NCBI RefSeq assembly: GCF_037138995.1
Contig: NZ_JBAXHI010000018.1
Span: 16,127 to 80,126 of the forward strand
Source of the DNA: Chlorohelix sp037138995
GTDB taxonomy: Bacteria; Chloroflexota; Chloroflexia; Chloroheliales; Chloroheliaceae
Length of the DNA: 64,000 nucleotides
Direction of reading: 5' to 3'
The notes under the pieces were generated by a model. It did no database searches and was not told the DNA's origin. It worked only from the letters and a program-made list of their open reading frames with translations. Each line of letters begins with the position of its first letter. Position 1 is the stretch's first letter. This document shows, in pieces, positions 52,027 through 60,790 of the stretch. The translations under genes and the position numbers were made by a program.

Positions 52027-53826
52027 ATGTCTTACCGGAAAGCATCTCGCTTTAGCTTGTTTCTGGTGGCGTTACTAAGCCTCGGTCTGCTGCTGGCAGC
52101 TTGCGGCGATAATAACCAAACCAGTCCGGCTCAAAATTCCAATCTTGGCTATACTAGCGCGTTGGCTGCCAACTTCCCCGGTGCTACCTCGCTTTTTGTC
52201 AGTCTGAACACCGATCAGAATAGCGCACAATCCCTAAGCGCAAAGAAGATGCTGGATTATATTTCGGCAATTCCTGAGATTCAGGATTCGCTCAAGAGTT
52301 TAAATCTGACATCCATCACCACTACAGGGCAAATTGATTTTGCCAAAGATGTACGCCCTTGGCTTGGCAGCGAGGCAGCGATTGGCGTTACCGATATGCA
52401 GAAGCTTGGGAAACTAGCCGGCAGTTTTGGTAGTATGACTGGAAAGCCCGGTAACAGCCCGACTGCTACCCCCAATTTGAATATGGCTTCGTTTGATATT
52501 CCGTTGATGGTGGCAGTGCAGATAAAAGATAAGGCTAAAGCGGATGCCTTTGTAAACAAATTGCTTGGCTCTGCGCTTGGCGGTAATACTTCTGGCTTTA
52601 ATATCAAGCCGACTACCGAAACTTATAAGGATTACACCATTTACAATCTGAACCTGTTTGTACTCCAACTTTCGGTGGCGGTCGGTAATGATAAGCTTTT
52701 CCTGACGCTTGGCGCTACCGCTGCTAAAAATGCGATAGACCAGAGCGCCGGAACTAGCCTTTCCGCAAATGCTCAGTACAAAGCGGTTGCAGCTAAATTG
52801 CTAGCCGCAAATCTCGGCTTTATATACGTAGATACCGCCGGTGCGGCAAGCGCTATGTCGGCAATGCCCAATATGTCCCAGAACATGTCTTCAATGAATA
52901 AGGATTACCTGAAGGGTATGGGTATGGCATTCTCCGCTGCCGATGAAGGTTTGAAGGTGGATGTGTACGAGGCTTATGACGAAAGCAAGCTCACCCCTGA
53001 GATTAAAGCTTTGTTGAGTAAATCCGCCGTGTCCAACAAAATCCTTGAAGCGTTGCCGGAAAAGACCTTTTTCTTTGCCAGCGGACAGGATGGAAAGAGC
53101 GCGTACGACCAGATAAACGGTATGCTGTCGCAAATGCCCGGCGACCAAACTAAACAGATTACCGATGCAATTACCAAATTTGAAACTAACTCCGGCTTGA
53201 GTATCCAAAAAGATATTGCGCCGCTGTTTGCGGGTGAATTTGCGGTGTATGCTACGCCTTCTACCAATGTGCAGAAAGTGGGCGTTGGTTTCTTGACAGC
53301 AGTGACCGATAAGGTTTCGGCACAGGCTTCGCTGGATAAATTGTCAGCAGCGCTTGAGAAATCGCCCGATGCAGCCGTTAAGTTTGACCAGAAAACTTTT
53401 GGGGGCGTAACCTATAAATCCGGCGTTATGACTCCTAAAGATACTACCAAAAACAACGGCAAACCTACTACTCTGGAAATGGGCGTGGTGGGTAATTACG
53501 TCTTTATCAGCACCGCCTCTGACCAGACTGAGGCGACTATCACTTCTGCTACAGGTGGCGCGAGCTTTACCAAAGGCGCGAGCTATGCTGAGTTCACCAA
53601 AGTAAAAGCCAGCGTGCCGGATAGCAACAAAGGCTATTTCTTCGTGGATGCTCAGCAAGCGTTCGCAGTAGCGGCAAGTGTGCCATCCTCCGATAACGCC
53701 AAAAATCAGCAGCAGTTAACTGCTATCGGTAGTAAACTGACCGATCTTAAGAGCGTAGTGGGTGGTAGCAAGTCCGGTACTACCGAGTCCAATAGCACGA
53801 TTTATATTCACTTTCCAGTGAAATAA
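52027..53826 (+). CDS. DUF3352 family lipoprotein
   Basis: 599 residues. Signal peptide with lipobox LGLLLAACG (Cys near residue 27), then a long extracytoplasmic domain with LAANFPGATSLFVSLNTDQN, AKKMLDYISAIPEIQDSL and RPWLGSEAAIGVTD, which matches DUF3352. Function of the family is not known. GGAGAAA precedes the ATG and two hairpins follow the stop. Confidence 0.88.
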   Translation: MSYRKASRFSLFLVALLSLGLLLAACGDNNQTSPAQNSNLGYTSALAANFPGATSLFVSLNTDQNSAQSLSAKKMLDYISAIPEIQDSLKSLNLTSITTTGQIDFAKDVRPWLGSEAAIGVTDMQKLGKLAGSFGSMTGKPGNSPTATPNLNMASFDIPLMVAVQIKDKAKADAFVNKLLGSALGGNTSGFNIKPTTETYKDYTIYNLNLFVLQLSVAVGNDKLFLTLGATAAKNAIDQSAGTSLSANAQYKAVAAKLLAANLGFIYVDTAGAASAMSAMPNMSQNMSSMNKDYLKGMGMAFSAADEGLKVDVYEAYDESKLTPEIKALLSKSAVSNKILEALPEKTFFFASGQDGKSAYDQINGMLSQMPGDQTKQITDAITKFETNSGLSIQKDIAPLFAGEFAVYATPSTNVQKVGVGFLTAVTDKVSAQASLDKLSAALEKSPDAAVKFDQKTFGGVTYKSGVMTPKDTTKNNGKPTTLEMGVVGNYVFISTASDQTEATITSATGGASFTKGASYAEFTKVKASVPDSNKGYFFVDAQQAFAVAASVPSSDNAKNQQQLTAIGSKLTDLKSVVGGSKSGTTESNSTIYIHFPVK

Positions 53827-53829
53827 AAA

Positions 53830-53847
53830 AGCGGTTGTCTAACCGCT
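53830..53847. terminator. Hairpin after the DUF3352 gene
   Basis: AGCGGTT (53830-53836) pairs with AACCGCT (53841-53847) in a tight four-base loop. On the minus strand it is followed by an A/T stretch that includes a T-run, so it is a good terminator for deoC. Confidence 0.7.
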
Positions 53848-53866
53848 ATCTGAAGATTATGCTAAA

Positions 53867-53890
53867 GGCGCATCGCAAGGTGCGCCCTTT
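53867..53890 (+). terminator. Intrinsic terminator, plus strand
   Basis: GGCGCA (53867-53872) pairs with TGCGCC (53881-53886), followed by CTTTTG. With the hairpin at 53830 it forms a convergent terminator pair. Confidence 0.65.
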
Positions 53891-53906
53891 TGTTAGCCCG
53901 AATTTT

Positions 53907-54647
53907 TTATTCTTCCGAAGGTTCGCCGGGATGCAACAATTCCTGCATGATTTTTACGCTGCTGCTAGTGCCAAGGCGAGTTGCTCCCGCTGCAATGAGT
54001 TTCAGCACATCATCAAGATTGCGGATACCACCAGAAGCTTTTACACCCATCTTCGGACCTACCACGTTACGCATCAGGCGGACATCAACTGCTCGCGCCC
54101 CGCCTCCCGGTACAAAACCGGTGCTGGTTTTTACAAAATCTGCGCCCGCTTCTTTTGCTAGTTCACAGGCTTTAATTTTCTCGGCTTCTTCTAATAGCGC
54201 GGCTTCGATTATGACTTTGCAAATGGAACGTCCGGTATGGCAATGGTGCGCCACGCTGGAAATTTCACGTTTTACCAAATCAAATTCACCTGCCTTGAGC
54301 AACCCAATATTGATAACCATGTCCACTTCTTTAGCCCCATGATTAATCGCGGTTTGCGCTTCGGAAACTTTGATGGCTTCCACGTTTGCTCCCAATGGGA
54401 AACCCGCCACTGTGCAAACTTTTACATTGGAACCTGCCAATTCCCTTATACATAACTTCACATAGATGGGGTTGACACATACAGCGCCGAATGCGTAGAA
54501 ACGCGCTTCTTCACATAATCGTTTGATGTCGGCTTCGGTTGCTTGGGGCTTTAGCATCGTATGATCTATCATCGCAACCAGTTTTCCCGGCTCAACATTG
54601 AATTTTGGAGTCTCTTCGGTCATTACATCGGTAAGGTTTTCAGACAT
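53907..54647 (-). CDS. deoC: Deoxyribose-phosphate aldolase
   Basis: Cleaves 2-deoxyribose-5-phosphate to glyceraldehyde-3-phosphate and acetaldehyde. From ATG 54647 (GGAGGAAAA upstream) 246 residues; a TTG at 54662 would place the ribosome site inside the gene. Landmarks: IDHTMLKPQAT, VCTVAGFPLGA, EVDMVINIGLLK, the Schiff-base lysine in FVKTSTGF, and GVKASGGIRNLDD. Confidence 0.96.
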   Translation of the reverse strand: MSENLTDVMTEETPKFNVEPGKLVAMIDHTMLKPQATEADIKRLCEEARFYAFGAVCVNPIYVKLCIRELAGSNVKVCTVAGFPLGANVEAIKVSEAQTAINHGAKEVDMVINIGLLKAGEFDLVKREISSVAHHCHTGRSICKVIIEAALLEEAEKIKACELAKEAGADFVKTSTGFVPGGGARAVDVRLMRNVVGPKMGVKASGGIRNLDDVLKLIAAGATRLGTSSSVKIMQELLHPGEPSEE

Positions 54648-54720
54648 GGCGTTTTCCTCCAATATGTGCGTAACGCTTTTTAATCAGTATAACACACCCA
54701 GATTTCGTAATAAACATTGT

Positions 54721-54769
54721 ATTTCTGTAATATTCCCGTAACATTCCCGTAATATTACTACGCTATAGT
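54721..54769 (+). promoter_or_regulatory. Three 11-bp direct repeats ahead of a -10 box
   Basis: ATTTCTGTAAT (54721-54731), ATTCCCGTAAC (54732-54742) and ATTCCCGTAAT (54743-54753) are in tandem with exact 11-bp period, one helical turn. The last ends 10 bp before TATAGT at 54764-54769, and no consensus -35 is present. This is the geometry of PhoB/OmpR-type activator sites that replace the -35 box. A looser copy occurs at 54702-54712. Confidence 0.5.
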
Positions 54770-54875
54770 ATTAGTGGGCGAAAGAAATAAAAATTTCCAA
54801 CGTTCGAACCAATAGTACAGTGTGTTACACAACACGAACTATTCACCAGACAGATACCCAACTACGTTTCCCAAC

Positions 54876-54901
54876 GGACCGGCAACAACCGGTCCTTTTT
54901 T
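54876..54901 (+). terminator. Strong terminator in the leader upstream of the dehydratase genes
   Basis: GGACCGG (54876-54882) pairs perfectly with CCGGTCC (54889-54895), loop CAACAA, followed by six T residues. It lies about 100 nt after the predicted start and 86 bp before the dehydratase ATG, so it would stop most transcription unless read through. An imperfect stem formed by AATAGT and ACTATT precedes it at about 54810-54842. It is an attenuator or the end of a small RNA. Confidence 0.75.
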
Positions 54902-54986
54902 ATTTCATACAAGTTTGCAGCCTGACTTCTCTTCTGCTAACATTCGTGCCATCAAAAATATTCCTTTCGGAAAACAAGGAGGAAGA

Positions 54987-55433
54987 ATGGTTAATCGCGA
55001 GTTAATCGGTAAGGTTCTCTCTACCTATACCTTTGAGATTGAGAAGGGCAAAATTCGTGAGTTTGTGAGCGCAATTGGTGACCCCAACCCTATTTATCGT
55101 AGTGAAGCTGCCGCTCGTGCTGCCGGTTATCCCAATATCCCGATACCACCCACCTTTCCTACGGTGGTTAATATCTGGGGTAATAATGAAGGATTTTCTA
55201 TCACCGATGCGTTGGGTGTCCCAAGTCCGCGCCTTTTGCATGGTGAGGAAGATTATACCTATCTTGCGCCGGTGTACGCCGGAGATACCATTACCAGCGC
55301 TATTACCCTGAAAAGCGTTGAGGAAAAGCAGGGCAATACTGGCAAGCTGGAAATAATCCTTTTCGAGGTGGTGCATACTAACCAGCGTGGCGAAGAAGTT
55401 TTACATGGGCATCAGGTGGTAGTAGCGCGTTAG
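54987..55433 (+). CDS. MaoC-like N-terminal (FAS1-type) dehydratase, HadA-like
   Basis: 148 residues from ATG 54987, which follows AAGGAGGAAGA. Longer upstream frames would run through the terminator and are rejected. Hot-dog-fold landmarks: FEIEKGKIREFVSAIGDPNP, YRSEAAARAAGYPNIPIPPT and LLHGEEDYTYLAPVYAGDT. It resembles the HadA subunit of mycobacterial-type (3R)-hydroxyacyl-ACP dehydratase, which works as a heterodimer with a HadB protein encoded next. Confidence 0.9.
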   Translation: MVNRELIGKVLSTYTFEIEKGKIREFVSAIGDPNPIYRSEAAARAAGYPNIPIPPTFPTVVNIWGNNEGFSITDALGVPSPRLLHGEEDYTYLAPVYAGDTITSAITLKSVEEKQGNTGKLEIILFEVVHTNQRGEEVLHGHQVVVAR

Positions 55434-55445
55434 GAGACGAAGGGT

Positions 55446-55883
55446 ATGACAAGGCTTTATTTTGAAGATGTGCAACTAGGCGAGCAACTTCCCCCCCTTA
55501 CCAAAGCACCCGTGACTCATGTTCAATTGGTGCGCTACGCCGGGGCATCAGGCGATTTTAACCCGCTCCATACCGACCCAGAAGTTGGAAAAGCGGTTGG
55601 TACTGGCGGTACTATCGCACATGGGATGCTGATTATGGGCTTTGTCGGTCAGATGATTAGCGATTATCTGGGTGATACCTCGAATTTGTATCGCTTCCGG
55701 GTGCGCTTTCAGAACATGACTCGCCCCGGCGATGTAATAACCTGTAGCGGTCATGTGGTCAGGAAATATGAAGAAGCAGGTAAGGGCTATATTGAGGCGC
55801 AAGTGCAAGCGGTGGATAGTACGGGAGACCGCAAGGTAGCAGGCAGCTTTACCGCTATTTTGCCGCTACGCACTTCGATTTAG
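55446..55883 (+). CDS. MaoC-like dehydratase, HadB-like catalytic subunit
   Basis: 145 residues with the hydratase-2 catalytic motif RYAGASGDFNPLHTDPE (Asp and His) and GGTIAHGMLIMGFVGQM. With the preceding HadA-like protein it would form a heterodimeric (R)-hydroxyacyl dehydratase for fatty acid synthesis or (R)-specific enoyl hydration. They are separated by 12 bp and share the regulated leader. Confidence 0.92.
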   Translation: MTRLYFEDVQLGEQLPPLTKAPVTHVQLVRYAGASGDFNPLHTDPEVGKAVGTGGTIAHGMLIMGFVGQMISDYLGDTSNLYRFRVRFQNMTRPGDVITCSGHVVRKYEEAGKGYIEAQVQAVDSTGDRKVAGSFTAILPLRTSI

Positions 55884-55900
55884 GGCTACGACTCGTTTTT

Positions 55901-56584
55901 TTACGACGCGGGGGAAGGAGAGTCCACTAGTGGGGCAAATACATCTGGAATGGGCATTACCTCGCCCTGATTTGCCAGCGAATCAAGAAGCTCACGTTTG
56001 AGTTGGAAGTAGCGTTGCCGATATTCTGGGGTAGTAATATTATCAGTCCACATTACATAGGCATCTTCATCGTTATCGGTGTAATATTTGCGGCGCATTC
56101 CCTTAACATCGAAATAATATTTCCGGTAAAGGTTTTGCGCCACGTTATTGCTGACTCTAACCTCAAGGGTCAGCCAACTTGACCCCAACTGCATGGCAAT
56201 ATCAATCAAGCCTACCAGCATTAGCTCGCCCAACCGATTGCCTCGATATAAAGGGTGAACCCCGATTGTTGTTATATGAGCTTCATCCATCATCATCCAA
56301 AGTCCGGCATAACCAATCACCGAGTTAGGCGTGGGGGCGGGTGGTTTATCGGGGCGGGTATTATCCAGAGGCGACATCAGGCGGTCGAGAAAAGGCGGTT
56401 CGGTGTTGGCGGGCGCTTCTGACTCGTTTTGAAGTTGGCGCACTACCACGTAACGGGTTGAACTGGTATTTTGCAACTCACGTCGGTACGCGCTGGCGGG
56501 CCAAGGCGTGGCAAAACAGATTCGTTCGATTTCCACCACTTCGGGGATGTCTTCAACTCGCATAGACTCGATCAAGAAAGGCAT
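55901..56584 (-). CDS. rimI: Ribosomal-protein-alanine N-acetyltransferase (RimI-like)
   Basis: 227 residues, longer than most RimI because of a proline-rich insert after residue about 58 and a C-terminal extension. GNAT landmarks: MRVEDIPEVVEIERICFATP, ITTIGVHPLYRGNRLGELM and LEVRVSNNVAQNLYRKYYF. Position with tsaB and tsaE is typical of rimI. It has a good GGAGTATAGG site. Confidence 0.9.
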   Translation of the reverse strand: MPFLIESMRVEDIPEVVEIERICFATPWPASAYRRELQNTSSTRYVVVRQLQNESEAPANTEPPFLDRLMSPLDNTRPDKPPAPTPNSVIGYAGLWMMMDEAHITTIGVHPLYRGNRLGELMLVGLIDIAMQLGSSWLTLEVRVSNNVAQNLYRKYYFDVKGMRRKYYTDNDEDAYVMWTDNITTPEYRQRYFQLKRELLDSLANQGEVMPIPDVFAPLVDSPSPAS

Positions 56585-56595
56585 CCTATACTCCT

Positions 56596-57264
56596 CTACT
56601 GCTTGACGGGTTGATGCAAATAAATTGGTTGTAAATCGGCGATGTCTTCACCCATATCACCCTGTTTTAGCCTTAGCCAACTCATTTCCGCCAGATAACC
56701 GGCGCGTCGAAGGCTTGCGGCTGCGGGTAGTATCTGGGCATTTTTTCCGGTTAAACTCTCTAATTCTTGCAACTGCACAACGGTTAGTTCGCCGGCGATA
56801 AAGGTAGGGGCGTTGATTCTGGTTGCCAGTTCACTCGCCGTCACATTCTCGTAGTCGCCCTGCCTGTTCCATTTGCCATTTTTCACCTTGTAAAACCCGA
56901 TTCCAAGTCTGCCTCTTCCTGCTTCAATGATAGTGCAGAGGTTGCCGTTCAGATAGCTGTGCTGGTATGCCAGCATATCAAGGCTGCTTACTCCATAAAG
57001 CGGCAAGCCTAACGCCAAAGCCATGCCCTTTGCAGTGCTGACCCCTACCCGTAAACCGTTGAATGAACCGGGTCCCAATGCTACCGCTACCCCGGTTATG
57101 GTATCGGGTTTCAGGTTTTGGCTATCCAGCAGTTTTTGGGTCATGGGCAGCAATTGGGTGGTTTGGTCTCGATGCGCCCTCCAGTTACATTCTGCTAATA
57201 GCCCATCCTCTCGGTACAGCGCTACTCCGGTATATGCGGTTGAAGTGTCGAAAGCGATAATCAT
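56596..57264 (-). CDS. tsaB: tRNA threonylcarbamoyladenosine biosynthesis protein TsaB
   Basis: 222 residues. The ASKHA-like N-terminus MIIAFDTSTAYTGVALYRE and VAVALGPGSFNGLRVGVSTAKGMA are diagnostic. TsaB scaffolds TsaD and TsaE for the t6A37 modification of tRNA. It overlaps tsaE by 4 nt. tsaD is not in the window. Confidence 0.95.
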   Translation of the reverse strand: MIIAFDTSTAYTGVALYREDGLLAECNWRAHRDQTTQLLPMTQKLLDSQNLKPDTITGVAVALGPGSFNGLRVGVSTAKGMALALGLPLYGVSSLDMLAYQHSYLNGNLCTIIEAGRGRLGIGFYKVKNGKWNRQGDYENVTASELATRINAPTFIAGELTVVQLQELESLTGKNAQILPAAASLRRAGYLAEMSWLRLKQGDMGEDIADLQPIYLHQPVKQ

Positions 57265-57803
57265 GATTTGTATATCCCGAAAGCTTCTTCTTTGAATCTA
57301 GCAACGAAAGCGATATAACGTTCCCCTATCGGCTCAAGGCGTATTCCCCGTTTGGTTTCATTCAGGGTAGAAAGTCTCACTGTGAGGGTTTCTTTTGGCA
57401 AAATATCCTCAATGCGTTCCGCCCATTCTATAACCGTCAAACCTTCTCCGTACAAGTATTCTTCCACCCCGAAATCGAGCGCATCACGTCCGCTTTCAAG
57501 GCGGTAACAATCCATGTGATAAAGCGCAATTCTACCCTGATACTCGTTCACCAGCGTAAATGTAGGTGAATTAACGATACCCTTGATGTCCAGACCTTCG
57601 GCTATACCTTTGGTAAGGGTAGTTTTACCCGCGCCTAGTTCTCCCGCCAGCAAAATAATATCGCCGGGTTGTGCCAATTTGCCTAGCGCCACGCCAGTAA
57701 AGCGAGTTTGGGAGGCGGAATGGCTTATAAAATCTACCACCGTAGCCGGGTCGAAATTTTTTTTGCGGGAGAATCCGGAGGTGGACGGAGAGGATTGCGT
57801 CAA
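57261..57803 (-). CDS. tsaE: tRNA threonylcarbamoyladenosine biosynthesis ATPase TsaE
   Basis: 180 residues with P-loop LAGELGAGKTTLTKGIAEGL, FTLVNEYQG and YHMDCYRLESG. ATPase of the t6A complex. TTG start at 57803 with GGAG five bases upstream. The first 25 residues are polar and poorly conserved. Confidence 0.95.
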   Translation of the reverse strand: MTQSSPSTSGFSRKKNFDPATVVDFISHSASQTRFTGVALGKLAQPGDIILLAGELGAGKTTLTKGIAEGLDIKGIVNSPTFTLVNEYQGRIALYHMDCYRLESGRDALDFGVEEYLYGEGLTVIEWAERIEDILPKETLTVRLSTLNETKRGIRLEPIGERYIAFVARFKEEAFGIYKS

Positions 57804-57824
57804 AGTAACTCCTTTTAGCAGTAG

Positions 57825-58037
57825 CTAAACCTTGCCCTTGCCCTTACACTTGGGGCAAATCCCGTCCAGAATGTGCCAGCCGTTAGGAGCGTCAGGGTCG
57901 GGCCATTTCTCATGAACTTCGCCGGTACCATCGCAACGAGTACAGACATTGCGCCCACCCTTATTGCGGCTGTTTACCACCGTAAAAATAATTACTGCGA
58001 TTACCATCATTACAACGAATATAATTGAGGGATCCAT
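57825..58037 (-). CDS. Small membrane-anchored DnaJ-type zinc-ribbon protein
   Basis: 70 residues: one N-terminal helix (SIIFVVMMVIAVIIFTVV), then two CxxCxGxG-like motifs CTRCDGTGEV and CPKCKGKGKV. This is the DnaJ central zinc-finger pattern on a membrane anchor. Function unknown; possibly binds unfolded protein or assists a membrane assembly. Confidence 0.75.
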   Translation of the reverse strand: MDPSIIFVVMMVIAVIIFTVVNSRNKGGRNVCTRCDGTGEVHEKWPDPDAPNGWHILDGICPKCKGKGKV

Positions 58038-58052
58038 TTATCTCTGTTCCTG

Positions 58053-59204
58053 TTATTTCGATGCAATCTGCCGATAAACTTCTAGCGTTCGGCTGGCAGT
58101 CTCGCGATAATTGAACCGGGCGGCTTGTGCCAATCCCCGGCGACGCAACTCGTTGCTCAATCCGGGTTCACTGAAAATGCGTGCCAGCGCGTGTGCCAGT
58201 TCCCTATCATCCGTTGGTGTTATTGTAATACCGGCATCCCCTACTACTTCCGGCAGGCTGCTGGTATTGCTGGTGATTACGGGCGTTCCGCAAGACATTG
58301 CCTCCAATGGTGGGAAACCAAACCCTTCATAAAGGCTTGGATACACCATTACATCTGCGCTATTATACCATAAGGGCAAATCAGCATCGCTAATGTAGCC
58401 CGGAAAGCGGGTTATTTCCGTAAGTCCCAACTCGCGCACTAGCCGGAAAATCTCCTCGTACATCCAGCCTTTGCCGCCTCCCAATACCAGTTCCACCCCT
58501 TTTACTGTATCGGGCTGTTCGCGGCGCAAACGAGCAAAGCCCTGCAACAGCAAGGGTAGATTTTTGCGTGGTTCAAGCGTTCCTACGTATAACACGAAAC
58601 GGGCGGGCAATTCTTTTTCGCGGCGGAAGGCTTCCAGTTGTGCCGGGTCGGTTATTGGCTTGAATCGTTGGTCGGCAGCCAGCGGGATAGCAGTCACCTT
58701 GTGGGGCGGTACTTTCAGCAATTCTATGACTTCTTGCCTGATTGCTTCGGCATCGGTGATGATATGGGCGGCACGTTTCGCCGAAAGCTTGGTGGCAGTG
58801 GTTAGGTATAGGCGTTTGGCGGTTTTATAACGCTCTGGGAAGCGAAGGAAGCCCAAATCATGAATGGTCAGGACGGTAGGGCAGGGCGCAGCCAATGGAA
58901 CGACATTCACGGGGCAGTGCAACAACGCCGGACGGTCTTTTAACAGTATGGGCGGGGCGAGAAATTGCTCCCAGCCGATGCGTATCGGAGGTTTGACGGT
59001 TGGCAAATGGCTAATGGCAAGCCGAAAATTGGGAGCATTTGCGAAACCGGGGGGTTGTTGTCCCGGCGCGGTGTAGATAATGAATTCATCCTCCCGATCA
59101 AGTGCGGCGAGGCTGTTGATTAAAAGTTCGGTATAACGGCTGACTCCCGCCTGACGGTAGGTAGAATTAGCAGCTACCAGATGCGCGTTAATTGCGAAAC
59201 GCAT
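58053..59204 (-). CDS. GT4 family glycosyltransferase
   Basis: 383 residues, GT-B fold. Landmarks: LYVGTLEPRKNLPLLLQGFA, YPSLYEGFGFPPLEAMSCG with the E-x7-E pattern, and LPEVVGDAGITITPTDD. This pattern is typical of mannosyltransferase-like GT4 enzymes. It lies 15 bp upstream of the zinc-ribbon gene on the same strand. Confidence 0.92.
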   Translation of the reverse strand: MRFAINAHLVAANSTYRQAGVSRYTELLINSLAALDREDEFIIYTAPGQQPPGFANAPNFRLAISHLPTVKPPIRIGWEQFLAPPILLKDRPALLHCPVNVVPLAAPCPTVLTIHDLGFLRFPERYKTAKRLYLTTATKLSAKRAAHIITDAEAIRQEVIELLKVPPHKVTAIPLAADQRFKPITDPAQLEAFRREKELPARFVLYVGTLEPRKNLPLLLQGFARLRREQPDTVKGVELVLGGGKGWMYEEIFRLVRELGLTEITRFPGYISDADLPLWYNSADVMVYPSLYEGFGFPPLEAMSCGTPVITSNTSSLPEVVGDAGITITPTDDRELAHALARIFSEPGLSNELRRRGLAQAARFNYRETASRTLEVYRQIASK

Positions 59205-59222
59205 TTTAATGATAACCTTTTC

Positions 59223-59251
59223 TTGACAAGCCTGTAATGCTATGATATTTT
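59223..59251 (+). promoter_or_regulatory. Promoter of the flippase-like gene
   Basis: TTGACA (59223-59228), 17-bp spacer, TATTTT (59246-59251). A second candidate -10 (TATAGT at 59260) follows. Predicted leader is about 65 nt. Confidence 0.5.
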
Positions 59252-59323
59252 CAGCGCACTATAGTATAACTCATGCTCACGGTTGCCTCAAGAAAGTGCG
59301 CCGGAAAAGGAATATTAAGCTTA

Positions 59324-60349
59324 ATGAAGTATCTCAAATTTGTAATAGGGTTATTAATCAGTGGCGTTTGTCTTTGGTTGGCGATTAAGGACATCCAGTT
59401 TTCCAAAGTAGGTGATGCGCTTAGCACGCTCAATTGGTGGTGGCTTCTGGCAGTTAGTATCCCTACCATGATAGTTATCTACTTTAAAGTGTGGCGCAAC
59501 CAATTATTGCTAAAGCCCGACCACGTACATAAATACCGTCTTTTTACCGCTTTGATGATTAGTTATCTGTGGAATACCATTTTACCAGCACGTTTGGGCG
59601 AAGTAGTACGGGCTTATACCGTTGCCCGCACTGAAAAAATCGGGACAGTCCGGGTATTCTCCGCCATTTTGCTAGAAAAAATTCTGGATATTATCCCTTG
59701 CTTTGTACTTATTTTGGGGCTTATTCCTTTCCTTTCGATTGAGGATGGCTTAAAAACCAGCGTATTACTGTTGGGTAGTGCAATGGTGGCGGCGTTTCTA
59801 GTCTGTTTGTTAATGGCTTGGCAACGCAATCGCGCTGAGAAGTTTATCAAGTTTGTGCTGAAACTGCTGCCTCAGAAAATCGCTCATAAGCTGTACAGTT
59901 TTGCCGAAGAGGTGCTGGATGCTGTTTCAATATTGCTCAATCCCCGCATTGCGGTTGTCTTGTTTATTCAATCAATGGTGCAATGGACTCTCAACTCGTT
60001 GATTTATCTGTGGGTAGCGTGGGCGGTTGGTTTGCCGATGTCGTTTGAGGTCGGTATGATGGTTATGATAGCCAGCAATTTGGGTATGGTTGTCCCTGCT
60101 GCTCCCGGTTATATCGGCACTTTTGAAGTTGTGATTATGGCGGTGTTACCTGCCTCGATGAATGCTGCTTACGCTAACCGTGACCTCGTATTTACTTACG
60201 CCCTTCTCGAACATATCGTGGGCTTCCTACCTGTAGTTTTGCTAGGCGCTTATTATACTTGGCACGAAGGTTTGAAACTTGGCAAAGTGGACAAATCACT
60301 GGAACAAGAATCATTAACGGCTTCCGTTGCTGAAGTCAAAACGCCCTAG
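59324..60349 (+). CDS. Flippase-like membrane protein (UPF0104 / LPG-synthase TM-like)
   Basis: 341 residues from ATG 59324; a longer frame from 59273 adds a polar leader without better support. About eight helices, with LWNTILPARLGEVVRAY, VFSAILLEKILDIIP and NLGMVVPAAPGYIGTFEVVI, which characterise the UPF0104/AglD family. These proteins are thought to move lipid-linked sugars or lipids across the membrane. It is divergent from a GT4 gene, which fits a glycolipid function. Confidence 0.88.
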   Translation: MKYLKFVIGLLISGVCLWLAIKDIQFSKVGDALSTLNWWWLLAVSIPTMIVIYFKVWRNQLLLKPDHVHKYRLFTALMISYLWNTILPARLGEVVRAYTVARTEKIGTVRVFSAILLEKILDIIPCFVLILGLIPFLSIEDGLKTSVLLLGSAMVAAFLVCLLMAWQRNRAEKFIKFVLKLLPQKIAHKLYSFAEEVLDAVSILLNPRIAVVLFIQSMVQWTLNSLIYLWVAWAVGLPMSFEVGMMVMIASNLGMVVPAAPGYIGTFEVVIMAVLPASMNAAYANRDLVFTYALLEHIVGFLPVVLLGAYYTWHEGLKLGKVDKSLEQESLTASVAEVKTP

Positions 60350-60721
60350 ATTCAGCGCATTCTATCCTGCTATCTTAACAAAGATATATTGTAAACTGCT
60401 GACTATTGTAGTGAGGGCATTAAAATCAGCTTAAAATGCCAAAATGGCAAAGGTAACTCCACATTTACTCAAATCTACCGCAACCCTCCGAAACGGCTTC
60501 GTTTCTATTAGATAGATACAGCCTAATCATACAGCATTTTTAGGCTTTATATGACACCCCCCTACAAAATCACCTCGCGCCTTTATACAAACCCCTTTGA
60601 GAACCGTTTTATATAGGACAATTTCTTTCTTGCAAAAGCCCTGATCCACTTCTCACTTTTAATGACTTAATAATAATATCATTGTATAATTGTTTCCACA
60701 TTCGCCGCCGGATACGGTAAA
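60350..60721. other. Intergenic region with two hairpins and a -10 box
   Basis: GAAACG/CGTTTC (60490-60505, four-base loop) and AGCCTAA/TTAGGCT (60520-60546) are hairpins that could end the flippase transcript, neither with a long T-run. TATAAT at 60685-60690 is a likely -10 for the downstream gene, with no clear -35. I see no protein gene in this stretch. Confidence 0.4.
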
Positions 60722-60790
60722 ATGTTGCTGGAAAGAATGAAGAATAGCGCTGCCGCAAGGATACGGCGCGAGACCGGGGTTAGGAAGTGA
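60722..60790 (+). CDS. Possible 22-residue leader peptide
   Basis: ATG 60722 to TGA 60788-60790 encodes MLLERMKNSAAARIRRETGV plus two residues, a basic peptide. Its stop overlaps the GTG start of the HEAT gene in a GTGA arrangement, typical of translational coupling. No good ribosome site is seen, so this is tentative. Confidence 0.25.
   Translation: MLLERMKNSAAARIRRETGVRK

Noticed and set aside
54876..54901. ANTAR target (paired hexaloop hairpin)
   Set aside because: The loop is six bases but reads CAACAA, without the A1/G4 pattern, and no matching upstream hexaloop hairpin was found.
54822..54986. N-terminal extension of the HadA-like gene (start at 54822)
   Set aside because: The stretch contains a perfect terminator hairpin and a strong ribosome site lies directly before ATG 54987; the extra residues look non-coding.
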